Positions 5,657 through 13,728 of a DNA stretch of 18,915 bases are shown in pieces. Where the stretch lies: contig CANQMG010000020.1 in the NCBI GenBank assembly GCA_947624925.1, positions 1 through 18,915 of the forward strand, read 5' to 3'. Below the pieces are notes generated by a model. That model was not told the DNA's origin. It did not search any database and saw only the letters and a program-made list of their open reading frames with translations. The translations under genes and the position numbers were made by a program. How positions within the stretch are numbered: the first letter of the stretch is position 1; the number at the start of each line of letters is the position of its first letter. The stretch is from an uncultured Clostridia bacterium. Its GTDB lineage: Bacteria > Bacillota > Clostridia > TANB77 > CAG-508.

Positions 5657-6931
5657 TTATAAATTGGGTACATCATTTAAATTATCTTTTTCATTCTCAT
5701 TACTAATAATTTTCACTTTTTTATATCTTTTTGCTATTTCCGATTGTTTTTCTCGTTGATATTTTTGTTCAAATTTTTTTGAAAGACTCCATTTAGATCC
5801 TGCAAAAGATATGTCTGGGTCATTTTCTTTATAAATATAATCTGAATCTATAATTACATAATCTCCTTTTTTTAATATTTCTCCTTTTGGTTTTTGGTCT
5901 GCTCCTATAGATTCAGGCGCTATATCTATCTCTTCACTATTTAATTTAGGTACATTTTCTCTAGTTAACCTTCCAACATTTATATCCTTACAGTCTGTCC
6001 AAATTATTCCATCATCTCTTAGTTCTTTATATATTTTATACAGTTCCTCTTCAGTTAATTCATCTTCTAAATTTGTTTCTACTGCAGGTGCTATTTCTAT
6101 ACATGCAAATGGTTCATTATTTTCTAAATCTAAAAAATTAGTTCTTGTTAATGGTTGTAATATCCTTCTGTGATTTATAATTTTATATTTTTTTCTTGGT
6201 CCTCCTATTTTTATAACAGAATCTCCTATTTTGTATACATCACTATAACCTCCTGAGCTTAAATATTCTATGTCAATCATTTTCTTATTTTCACTTTCTA
6301 ATAATTCATCAAACATTCTCATTAATGTTTGATGATATTCATACATATTATCAATTAATTTTTCGTAATCAATAGGGCTACCCTCTAATACATTTTCTGT
6401 ACAAAATAATGAAGCAATTACTTCTAACTTATTTTGTTCTAATTTACTATTAAGTAATTCAATTTTAGCATTTGGCATCTTTTTTAAAATTTGAACTATA
6501 TCAAATAATTGACTTAATTTTATGTTATTAATTATTGTTTCAGTATTATCTATTATAAACTTTTTATTTTCTTCTGATTGTTTTATAAAATTATTAATAA
6601 AAGCTTCTAAATCTTTTAAGTTATTAATTATCAAACAAAAATTTTCTTTAATAATATTGGTCATTTCAGGATATTCCATCATTTTCCATAAAAGACATAT
6701 TTTAATATCATTATCTGTTTTTGAAAAAATAAGTTCAAAATTATCTCTTATTATTTGTGTAGCAGTTTTAGGTTTATAAAATTTATTTATAAATCTTTTC
6801 AAAATATTTTGTTTTTTACTAGGCAAATTTTCTCTTTCTTTACTTAGTAGCTGACATACTTCCATATAAGTAAATACACCATTTTCATTATCTTTTTCTT
6901 TAATTTTTTTTAAAAATTTTTTCTCTTTCAT
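5657..6931 (-). CDS. Protein-kinase-like protein with N-terminal helical repeats
   Basis: A 424-residue cytoplasmic protein. Residues 1-215 are lysine-rich and helical, with three similar segments 32-33 residues apart (IIRDNFELIF near 60, IIKENFCLII near 93, FIIDNTETII near 125), suggesting short alpha-helical repeats. The C-terminal half resembles a divergent protein kinase: glycine loop LSSGGYSDVYKIG (224-236), VIK with K241 as the ATP-binding lysine, catalytic loop TDCKDIN with D313, K315 and N318, and VIIDSDYI (D362, D364) where kinases have DFG. The HRD histidine/arginine and a normal activation segment are not obvious. It starts 3 nt after the TIGR04086 stop, with AAAGGA as Shine-Dalgarno. 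The substrate is unknown. I cannot tell whether it phosphorylates proteins or small molecules. Confidence 0.65.
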   Translation of the reverse strand: MKEKKFLKKIKEKDNENGVFTYMEVCQLLSKERENLPSKKQNILKRFINKFYKPKTATQIIRDNFELIFSKTDNDIKICLLWKMMEYPEMTNIIKENFCLIINNLKDLEAFINNFIKQSEENKKFIIDNTETIINNIKLSQLFDIVQILKKMPNAKIELLNSKLEQNKLEVIASLFCTENVLEGSPIDYEKLIDNMYEYHQTLMRMFDELLESENKKMIDIEYLSSGGYSDVYKIGDSVIKIGGPRKKYKIINHRRILQPLTRTNFLDLENNEPFACIEIAPAVETNLEDELTEEELYKIYKELRDDGIIWTDCKDINVGRLTRENVPKLNSEEIDIAPESIGADQKPKGEILKKGDYVIIDSDYIYKENDPDISFAGSKWSLSKKFEQKYQREKQSEIAKRYKKVKIISNENEKDNLNDVPNL

Positions 6932-6934
6932 ATT

Positions 6935-7348
6935 TTATCCTTTTTTTAGCCTGCTATTTACTCCTATAATTCCACCTATCATTCCAAATATTATAGCAAG
7001 AATAAGCATTATTGCTGAATACATAGTTAATTTAAATCCAACATTTGATGTAATACTTGAACTTATATATACTAATAATATATATATAATAGATATAATG
7101 CCACCATTTACAATTCCATTTTTCTTTATAGATTTTGTAGCCAAAGTAGTTCCTATAAATATACTTATAGCTGTTATAACTATTATAACAGATGGTATTA
7201 CACTTTCGTTAATATCTGTATAAGTTAAAACAATTGAAAATATAAATAATAATATTAACGTGGATATTATTGATATAATAACTCCTTTTGCTATTATACT
7301 AATATTTACTATAAAATTATTTTCTGAACTTTCTTTTAAATTTAACAT
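6935..7348 (-). CDS. TIGR04086-family (YrzE-like) membrane protein
   Basis: A 137-residue protein with four hydrophobic segments: about residues 22-45, 53-70, 82-100 and 108-130. The last is glycine-rich (IIFGMIGGIIGV). This matches the TIGR04086/YrzE family, whose genes are typically near tgt and yajC in Firmicutes; here tgt lies one gene upstream. The function of the family is unknown to me. The start at 7348 follows AAGGAGG, which abuts a 12-bp hairpin arm (7361-7372/7401-7412). A decayed copy of the C-terminal part is present at 5539-5630. Confidence 0.75.
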   Translation of the reverse strand: MLNLKESSENNFIVNISIIAKGVIISIISTLILLFIFSIVLTYTDINESVIPSVIIVITAISIFIGTTLATKSIKKNGIVNGGIISIIYILLVYISSSITSNVGFKLTMYSAIMLILAIIFGMIGGIIGVNSRLKKG

Positions 7349-7360
7349 TTCAATTTCCTC

Positions 7361-7412
7361 CTTGTTATAGTTATTTTTATGCTATAGATATAATTAATAG
7401 AACTATAACAAG
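7361..7412 (-). promoter_or_regulatory. Intercistronic hairpin abutting the Shine-Dalgarno of the TIGR04086 gene
   Basis: CTTGTTATAGTT (7361-7372) and AACTATAACAAG (7401-7412) are exact reverse complements, a 12-bp stem with a 28-nt loop. On the transcribed minus strand the 3' arm ends in AACAAG, and its AAG is part of AAGGAGG. The stem could therefore partly mask the ribosome binding site or act as a processing or attenuating element. No U-tract follows, so a terminator is unlikely. Confidence 0.5.
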
Positions 7413-7425
7413 AATGAAATTTATA

Positions 7426-8826
7426 TTAAACATTATTTGAATTAATTATATTGTTACCTGTGGTTGTATTATTTTGGCTAACTGAGTTATTATTATTTTG
7501 AGGTGTTTCTTTTATTATTCCAGGTCTTAAATTTTTTTCTATTTCTATAGTTTCATTATTTCTAGTAATATAATATGTCTTATTTCCATTATTTACTATA
7601 GAATATATATTGTCACATGCAATTGGAACTAATATGTCACCATACACATCTACAATTCCATATTTCTTATCATTGCAAACAACTATTGCATTATAATTTG
7701 GTATTAATATTACTGGATTTACTTGCTTGTTTTCAATATTTACATCTGAGCATCCTAATGAATCATATTCAATATTTATTGCAAGTTCTCCATTTATATT
7801 ATATGCCCCCCATTTTCCATTCCTATTAACAGGAACTAATTTATCATATAATAAATATTGATTAGAAACATCATCACTTTTGAACTTAGATTTATCAATT
7901 CCTATGTTATCATATTCACAATATATAACGTTTTTACCATTTGAATCTATAACTCCATATTTATCATTTTGTTTTACTACGTAATAATTAGCTGATTTAT
8001 CTAATGCTTTTATATCTTCATATGATAATTGTATCTTAGTTTGTCCATTAGCTTTTATAATTCCTACTTTTTCTTGATTATCTTTAACCCAGAATTCATT
8101 TGTGTTTTCCATAAATTTTATATCATTATATTTTGTTCCAATAATTTCATTATTATTTATATCTACAACTCCATATTTATCATTTGAATTTTTAACTACA
8201 AACATATTATTTAAAATTGTTTTTTGATTATCAAAATCATTACTAATTTGTGCGTATCCATATTTTTTCATTGTATCTTGATAACTTTTTAATAAATATG
8301 GCATTGTATATATTGTTATTTGATTTTTCTTATAATTAAATGTAATATTAAGTCCCCTACAAATAGCATCTGATGGTGCATATAATTTATTATTTATTTT
8401 TTTTATTGTTTGTTCTACTATATAAGTATTATAATCGTCATTAGTATCTGGAGCTACCTTTAAAACCTGATTTGACCCTAATATAAATGTTGCTGTTTCA
8501 TTTTCATTTTCTACATAGCATTTATCAGGATCTTCTGATAATACCTTATATTCTCCATTATGAAATTCGTATCCAACCAATTTTGCAATATCTTTTATAG
8601 ATAAATAAACTGTCCCATCTTGTATAACATATATATCTTCACTTACTTTAGCTGTTTTTCCATCTACATAAAAATAAAATTGATTTGATTTTAAAATTGA
8701 GATAGTTATTATAATTGCAATTATAAAAAACATGATAATAGATATAAGTATTAGTATAAGTTTTGTAGGTTTAATTTTTGTTTTTTCCTTTTTATCATCC
8801 ACATTATATAATTCTTCTAAATTCAT
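7426..8826 (-). CDS. Membrane-anchored WG-repeat protein with stalk (copper amine oxidase N-like) domain
   Basis: A 466-residue protein: a short cytoplasmic N-terminus, one membrane anchor at about 21-45, and an extracytoplasmic region resembling the copper-amine-oxidase-N/stalk domain (about 50-175, with 'VYLSIKDIAKLVGYEF' and 'KLYAPSDAICRGLNITFNY'). At least five WG-type repeats follow between 215 and 410: DKYGVVDINNN, EKVGIIKANG, DKYGVIDSNG, GKWGAYNING, KKYGIVDVYG, each followed by a 'Y/C-D-x-I' strand. The C-terminal 25 residues are Asn/Ser/Thr-rich and probably unstructured. WG repeats are thought to form beta folds for binding; no catalytic residues are recognised. It starts immediately after the tgt stop with no gap and uses a Shine-Dalgarno (GGAGG) inside the end of tgt. 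It occupies the place where yajC is often found next to tgt. Confidence 0.82.
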   Translation of the reverse strand: MNLEELYNVDDKKEKTKIKPTKLILILISIIMFFIIAIIITISILKSNQFYFYVDGKTAKVSEDIYVIQDGTVYLSIKDIAKLVGYEFHNGEYKVLSEDPDKCYVENENETATFILGSNQVLKVAPDTNDDYNTYIVEQTIKKINNKLYAPSDAICRGLNITFNYKKNQITIYTMPYLLKSYQDTMKKYGYAQISNDFDNQKTILNNMFVVKNSNDKYGVVDINNNEIIGTKYNDIKFMENTNEFWVKDNQEKVGIIKANGQTKIQLSYEDIKALDKSANYYVVKQNDKYGVIDSNGKNVIYCEYDNIGIDKSKFKSDDVSNQYLLYDKLVPVNRNGKWGAYNINGELAINIEYDSLGCSDVNIENKQVNPVILIPNYNAIVVCNDKKYGIVDVYGDILVPIACDNIYSIVNNGNKTYYITRNNETIEIEKNLRPGIIKETPQNNNNSVSQNNTTTGNNIINSNNV

Positions 8827-9957
8827 TTATTTATCCTCCGTATAACCATATTTTTTATAAAACTCTTTTTTAAAGTTTAATAAATTATCATTTTTAATTT
8901 CTATTCTAACTCTCTCCATTAATTTAGTCAAGAATCTAAGGTTATGAATAGAAAGTAATCTTACACCTAAAATTTCATTTGCTTTTATTAAATGTCTTAT
9001 ATAGGCTTTCGTATAATTTTTGCATGTATAGCAATCGCATTCTGGATCTAATGTTGTAAAATCTCTTTCATATGTTGCATTTCTCACTACTACTTTTCCA
9101 TTCCAAGTCATAGCAGTTCCGTTTCTTGCAATTCTTGTTGGAAGTACACAATCACACATATCAATTCCTGCTAATGCTGCTTCTATTAAGTAATCTGGAG
9201 AACCAACTCCCATTAAATATCTTGGCTTGTTTTCTGGCAATAATGGAGTTGTGTATCTTAATATTCTTAAAAATTCATCTTTAGGCTCTCCAACACTTAT
9301 TCCTCCAACTGCATATCCTGGGAAATCAAGCTGTATTAAATCTTTTGCAGATTTTTCTCTTAAATCTTCATAAAATCCGCCCTGTACAATACCAAATAAT
9401 CCTTGTTTCTCTGTATTTTTATGTGCATTTTTACATCTTATTGCCCATCTAGTTGTTCTTTCCATTGATTGTTTTGTATATTCATAAGTTTCTGGATATT
9501 TAACACATTCATCAAATGACATTATAATATCTGCTCCTAATGCCTCTTCTATTTCCATTACTTTCTCAGGAGAAAAGAAATGCTTACTTCCATCTAAATG
9601 TGATTTAAATTCTACTCCATCTTCTGTTATTGTTCTTAAATCGCTTAAGCTAAAAACCTGAAAACCCCCACAGTCTGTAAGTATAGGTCTGTCCCATTTC
9701 ATAAAATTATGAAGTCCTCCTGCTTCTTTTACAAGTTCATGTCCTGGTCTTAAGTATAAATGATATGTATTTGATAATATTATTTGAGCCTTTACCTCAT
9801 CTTTTAATTCCTCAGGAGTTAACGATTTTACTGTTGCTTGTGTTCCAACTGGCATAAATATTGGAGTTTGTATATCTCCGTGAGGAGTATGTATAATTCC
9901 CCTTCTTGCCCCAGAGTTTTTATCTATATGTAATAATTCATATGTTATTGCTGACAT
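8827..9957 (-). CDS. tgt: tRNA-guanine transglycosylase
   Basis: A 376-residue bacterial TGT, which swaps guanine-34 of GUN-anticodon tRNAs for the queuosine precursor preQ1. Key features are: DCGGFQVFSLSD with D95, the general acid/base; GISVGEPKDE around 219-228; CDCVLPTR with D269, the usual nucleophile; and the zinc site C307, C309, C312 and H338 (CDCYTC...SIH). Length is normal. AGGAGG lies a few bases before the ATG at 9957. queA lies 21 nt upstream, and the two act consecutively in queuosine formation, so co-transcription makes functional sense. The next gene starts at the base after the tgt stop. Confidence 0.98.
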   Translation of the reverse strand: MSAITYELLHIDKNSGARRGIIHTPHGDIQTPIFMPVGTQATVKSLTPEELKDEVKAQIILSNTYHLYLRPGHELVKEAGGLHNFMKWDRPILTDCGGFQVFSLSDLRTITEDGVEFKSHLDGSKHFFSPEKVMEIEEALGADIIMSFDECVKYPETYEYTKQSMERTTRWAIRCKNAHKNTEKQGLFGIVQGGFYEDLREKSAKDLIQLDFPGYAVGGISVGEPKDEFLRILRYTTPLLPENKPRYLMGVGSPDYLIEAALAGIDMCDCVLPTRIARNGTAMTWNGKVVVRNATYERDFTTLDPECDCYTCKNYTKAYIRHLIKANEILGVRLLSIHNLRFLTKLMERVRIEIKNDNLLNFKKEFYKKYGYTEDK

Positions 9958-9978
9958 TAACTATCCTCCTATTAACTT

Positions 9979-11001
9979 TTATTTTATAAACATTGCATCT
10001 CCAAAAGAGAAAAATCTGTATTTTTCATTTACTGCTTCTTCATAAGCTTTCATTATAAAATCTTTTCCTGCTAAAGCTGACACTAACATTAAAAGTGTAG
10101 ATTCTGGAAGATGAAAATTTGTTATAAGAGAATCTATACATTTAAATTTATATCCTGGATAAATAAATATATTCGTATCTCCTTCACACTCTTTTACATA
10201 TCCGTTTTCATCTGATACAGTTTCTAAAACTCTACAAGATGTTGTCCCAACTGATATAATTCTTTTTCCATTTTTCTTTGCATTATTTATTTTATCTGCA
10301 TCTTCTTGTTTTATATAATAATGTTCTGTATGCATGTTATGTTCTTCAATATTTTTAACTTTAACAGGTCTAAATGTTCCTATTCCTACATGTAATGTTA
10401 CTTTTGCAATTTCTACATTTTTTTGTTTTATTTTTTCTAATAATTCCTCTGTAAAGTGAAGTCCAGCTGTTGGTGCAGCTGCAGAGCCTTCATACTTAGC
10501 ATATACAGTTTGATATCTATCTTTTTGTTTTAATTCTTCATGTATATATGGTGGTAATGGCATTAACCCTATTTTATCTAATATTTCATTAAAAATTCCA
10601 TCATATGAAAATTTAATCTTTCTTGTTCCACCAGGCATTATTTCTAAGATTTGAGCCTCTAACAAACCATCTCCAAAAATTACTTTTGTACCTATATGAA
10701 GTTTATTTCCTGGTCTAACTATACTTTCCCATATATCGCCTTCTATGTTTTTTAAAAGTAAAAATTCAACATTTGCACCTGTTTCTTTTTTACCATATAA
10801 TCTAGCTGGTATTACTTTTGTATTATTAATTACTAAGCAATCTCCTGGATTTAAATAATCTATAATATCTCTAAATACTTTATGCTCAATACTATTTGCC
10901 TTTTTATCTAATACCATTAATCTTGATTCATCTCTTTTTTTTATTGGTGTTTGAGCTATTAACTCTTCTGGCAAATAATATTTAAAATCCGAAACTTTCA
11001 T
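9979..11001 (-). CDS. queA: S-adenosylmethionine:tRNA ribosyltransferase-isomerase
   Basis: A 340-residue QueA that transfers and isomerises the ribosyl part of SAM onto preQ1-modified tRNA to give epoxyqueuosine. Recognised blocks are the N-terminal FKYYLPEELIAQTPIKKRDE, DCLVINNTKVIPARL near 54-68, AAAPTAGLHFTEELL near 174-188, and HVGIGTFRPVKV near 204-215. Length is typical. The ATG lies inside the last codons of the upstream zincin-like gene (20-nt overlap), with GAGGT about 9 nt upstream, so translational coupling is likely. Downstream is tgt, the preceding enzyme of the same pathway. Confidence 0.98.
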   Translation of the reverse strand: MKVSDFKYYLPEELIAQTPIKKRDESRLMVLDKKANSIEHKVFRDIIDYLNPGDCLVINNTKVIPARLYGKKETGANVEFLLLKNIEGDIWESIVRPGNKLHIGTKVIFGDGLLEAQILEIMPGGTRKIKFSYDGIFNEILDKIGLMPLPPYIHEELKQKDRYQTVYAKYEGSAAAPTAGLHFTEELLEKIKQKNVEIAKVTLHVGIGTFRPVKVKNIEEHNMHTEHYYIKQEDADKINNAKKNGKRIISVGTTSCRVLETVSDENGYVKECEGDTNIFIYPGYKFKCIDSLITNFHLPESTLLMLVSALAGKDFIMKAYEEAVNEKYRFFSFGDAMFIK

Positions 11002-12355
11002 TATTTTTTACCTCTTCTATATCACTATTTGTTGTTTTTAATTTTAATCCACTAAACATAGATTTTATAACTTCTATTACTCCTTCTGGTTCTTTAAATA
11101 CATCTTCTACCTTTTCTGAATATTTAAAATCACTTAATTGTGGTGGAGTTAAAGAATACAATTCTTTACTTAATCCTATTTTTTTATTATTATAACTTAT
11201 GTTACTTTGCATATAATCTGCATACCAATTTTTTAATCCTATTAGTTCTTCTTCTTTATATCCATAATAGTTATAAGCATGTAGTTCTATTTCTCCATAT
11301 CCATAATCTTTATTATTTTTTTCTAGAGTATGCAAAAACTCATGTAAGAAAACTTCTTCTGGAAATGTATTATAAAATGAATTATATGTATATGTAAAAT
11401 TATTTACAGAAATAGGTACTTTTATATTAGAAAAACCAACACCATTATATACCATTCCGCCTAATCCTAACCAATCTGTTTGTGAATTTATTAATTCATC
11501 TTCTAATTTAAATACAATAAATATATGATCATATTCTTTTTTTTCTAAATATTTATCTATAAATTTTTTGACATCTTTTGGAGCTACATAATAACCATTA
11601 TCTTGATCATATGATAAAGTTGTTAATGTGTCATTTATATATATAACATCATATTTAACCTTCATATTGTAATTTGATAACTCTTCTGCTGAAGTTTTAA
11701 ATCTGGCCATATTTGATTTTGTATTAGCTATATCTGTTTGTTTCATTTGTAAATTTATTTGATGAGTCATTCCGTTTTTATTTATTGATACATTTGTATT
11801 TTGTATTATAAAGCATGCAAAATTCCATTCATTATCTCTATTTGTTGCAACTTTTTCTAATGAAATATCTGAAAACCAAGCTGTACCTGTGCAATTTTCT
11901 TCATTTCCACCAAGTCTAAAACCAATATCTAATTTATTTCTGTTTTTAGAATTAAAAGTAAATTCTATAAGCTGCCAATCATTAGTTCCAACTATACTTT
12001 TAGACTTTTCAAAAGTATCTGCAATACACACAAACACTCCTGAATCACTTGGATTTTTTTCTGGTATTACATTTTCTGTTTTTACCATACATGAAACTTT
12101 ATATGATGTATTTTTATCTACATTTACTGTTTTTGCAAGCATTGCATCATTATATTTTTCTGATTCTATTTTATAACTATACATATTTGAATATTTAACT
12201 TCAGAATCTCTTCCAAATGCTGAAAGTCCTTGTTTCTCTTCTGCTTTATAAAAATCGTTCATAGTATTTTTCTTGTAATAGCCATATATTTTTATAATAG
12301 CAACTATTAAAATTATATATAAAATTACATTAAAAATTTTTCCTATTATCTTCAT
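10982..12355 (-). CDS. Membrane-anchored zincin-like protein with carbohydrate-binding-type domain
   Basis: About 457 residues. The numbering in this entry counts three extra residues from a GTG at 12364; the ATG at 12355, seven bases after AGGTG, is preferred. Residues 6-28 are a signal-anchor. Residues about 45-170 look like a jelly-roll carbohydrate-binding-type module, ending in GTAWFSDISLEKV, a pattern common in CBM-like folds. Residues 335-345 hold EEVFLHEFLHTLE, a HExxH zinc-protease motif (H341, E342, H345). A glutamate ligand may lie in the 'YGYGEIELHAYNYYG' region just after. It is probably an extracytoplasmic metallopeptidase, but I do not recognise a named family. It sits between obgE (13 nt) and queA (20-nt overlap), an unusual passenger in a housekeeping operon. 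Confidence 0.65.
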   Translation of the reverse strand: MKIIGKIFNVILYIILIVAIIKIYGYYKKNTMNDFYKAEEKQGLSAFGRDSEVKYSNMYSYKIESEKYNDAMLAKTVNVDKNTSYKVSCMVKTENVIPEKNPSDSGVFVCIADTFEKSKSIVGTNDWQLIEFTFNSKNRNKLDIGFRLGGNEENCTGTAWFSDISLEKVATNRDNEWNFACFIIQNTNVSINKNGMTHQINLQMKQTDIANTKSNMARFKTSAEELSNYNMKVKYDVIYINDTLTTLSYDQDNGYYVAPKDVKKFIDKYLEKKEYDHIFIVFKLEDELINSQTDWLGLGGMVYNGVGFSNIKVPISVNNFTYTYNSFYNTFPEEVFLHEFLHTLEKNNKDYGYGEIELHAYNYYGYKEEELIGLKNWYADYMQSNISYNNKKIGLSKELYSLTPPQLSDFKYSEKVEDVFKEPEGVIEVIKSMFSGLKLKTTNSDIEEVKNNESFGF

Positions 12356-12368
12356 TTTTTTCACCTAA

Positions 12369-13643
12369 TTAATTATACCATTCAAATTCCCAGTCAAGAA
12401 TTTTTACAGTATCATTTTCTTTTATCCCCATTTGTTTTAATTTTTTTTCTATTCCTAATTGAACTAGCATTTTTTGAAAATAATGCATAGATTCGTTATC
12501 TGCTATATTAACCTTTCCCATTAGCTTTTCTACTGCTGTTCCTGAAACTATATATTCCCCATTTATAATTTCTACATTAAAATCATTTGCATCATTTTCT
12601 AATGTATATACAACTCTATCTTCTATTTCTACTAATTCTTCTTTTGGAAGTTCTTTTAATAATTCAGATACTCTTTTTATTAATTCTTCTATGCCTTGTC
12701 CTGTAACTGCAGATATTTTATAAATTTCTAAATTTTCTTTTTTTGCAAAATTCTCTAATTCATTATATAAATTTTCATCTTGAGCTGCATCAATTTTATT
12801 AGCTACTATTATTTGTTTTCTTTCTGATAATTTTTCACTATATTTTTTTAATTCTTCATTTATAGTTTTATAATCCTGAACAGGGTTTCTACCTTCACTT
12901 CCAGAAACATCTATAAAATGTAAAAGTAATCTTGTCCTTTCTATATGTCTTAAAAACTGAAGTCCTAATCCTATTCCTTGACTTGCACCTTCTATTATTC
13001 CAGGTATATCTGCTATAACAAAACTATCTCCATATTCTCCTTTTACAACTCCTAAATTTGGAACAATTGTGGTAAAATGATAATCTGCAATTTTAGGTTT
13101 AGCGGATGTTACTTTAGATATAAAAGTAGATTTTCCAACATTTGGGTATCCCAAAAGTCCAACATCAGCTAGAAGTTTTAATTCTAGTATAACTTCTTTT
13201 TCTATTCCCTTTTCTCCGTCTCTTGCAAAGTGTGGAGCTTGTCTAGTAGATGTAGCAAAATGGCTATTCCCTTTTCCACCTTTTCCTCCAGGTAATATAA
13301 GTTCAGTTTGTCCTATTTGAGATAAATCAGTTATAACCTTGCCAGTTACTGCGTCTTTTACTATTGTACCAACTGGAACTTTTATATATAGGTCTTCTCC
13401 ACTTTTACCATATTTATTACTTCCTTCTCCATTTTTACCATCCTCTGCCTTAAATTTTCTCTTATATTTAAAATCAATTAATGTGTTGGAATCTGGATCA
13501 ACTGTAAAATATATGTTTCCACCTCTTCCTCCATCTCCTCCATCTGGACCTCCAGCGGCAACATATTTTTCTCTTCTAAATGTAATTGCTCCATTTCCAC
13601 CATTGCCTGATTTTATAATTATTTTTGCATAATCTGTAAACAT
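12369..13643 (-). CDS. obgE: Obg family GTPase
   Basis: A 424-residue Obg protein, an essential GTPase linked to large-subunit assembly and, in Bacillus, to stress response and sporulation control. The glycine-rich Obg fold spans residues 1-158 (GNGGNGAITFRREKYVAAGG and GGKGGKGNSHFAT). The G domain follows: P-loop GYPNVGKST at 165-173, switch region then ADIPG at 211-215, NKID at 282-285, and SAV at 311-313. A C-terminal OCT domain (about 345-424) is present, typical of Gram-positive Obg. GGAGG precedes the ATG at 13643. It is downstream of trpS by 85 nt. Confidence 0.98.
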   Translation of the reverse strand: MFTDYAKIIIKSGNGGNGAITFRREKYVAAGGPDGGDGGRGGNIYFTVDPDSNTLIDFKYKRKFKAEDGKNGEGSNKYGKSGEDLYIKVPVGTIVKDAVTGKVITDLSQIGQTELILPGGKGGKGNSHFATSTRQAPHFARDGEKGIEKEVILELKLLADVGLLGYPNVGKSTFISKVTSAKPKIADYHFTTIVPNLGVVKGEYGDSFVIADIPGIIEGASQGIGLGLQFLRHIERTRLLLHFIDVSGSEGRNPVQDYKTINEELKKYSEKLSERKQIIVANKIDAAQDENLYNELENFAKKENLEIYKISAVTGQGIEELIKRVSELLKELPKEELVEIEDRVVYTLENDANDFNVEIINGEYIVSGTAVEKLMGKVNIADNESMHYFQKMLVQLGIEKKLKQMGIKENDTVKILDWEFEWYN

Positions 13644-13690
13644 TTTTCCTCCACATTATATATTAAATATTTAAGAATTTTTTGTTTTTC

Positions 13691-13712
13691 TAGCAGGTGC
13701 ATACCCTGCCCA
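13691..13712 (-). repeat. Degenerate copy of the dispersed hairpin repeat
   Basis: In the trpS-obgE gap the minus strand reads TGGGCAGGGTATGCACCTGC followed by TA. This resembles the repeat core but has lost the CCC of the right arm and has a changed loop. A GCAGG/CCTGC stem remains. It could be a decayed copy or chance similarity. Confidence 0.4.
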
Positions 13713-13728
13713 AACATTTTACTTTTCA

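Noticed and set aside
5227..6931. New toxin-antitoxin or defence module formed by the nucleotidyltransferase and kinase-like genes
   Set aside because: Only proximity supports it. They are separated by a gene relic, so I report the observation but not a system.
11140..11397. Open frames opposite real genes (here, and at 2611-3045, 13339-13632, 14949-15452, 16986-17288)
   Set aside because: They are shadows of well-supported genes on the other strand, with no family resemblance and low-complexity composition.
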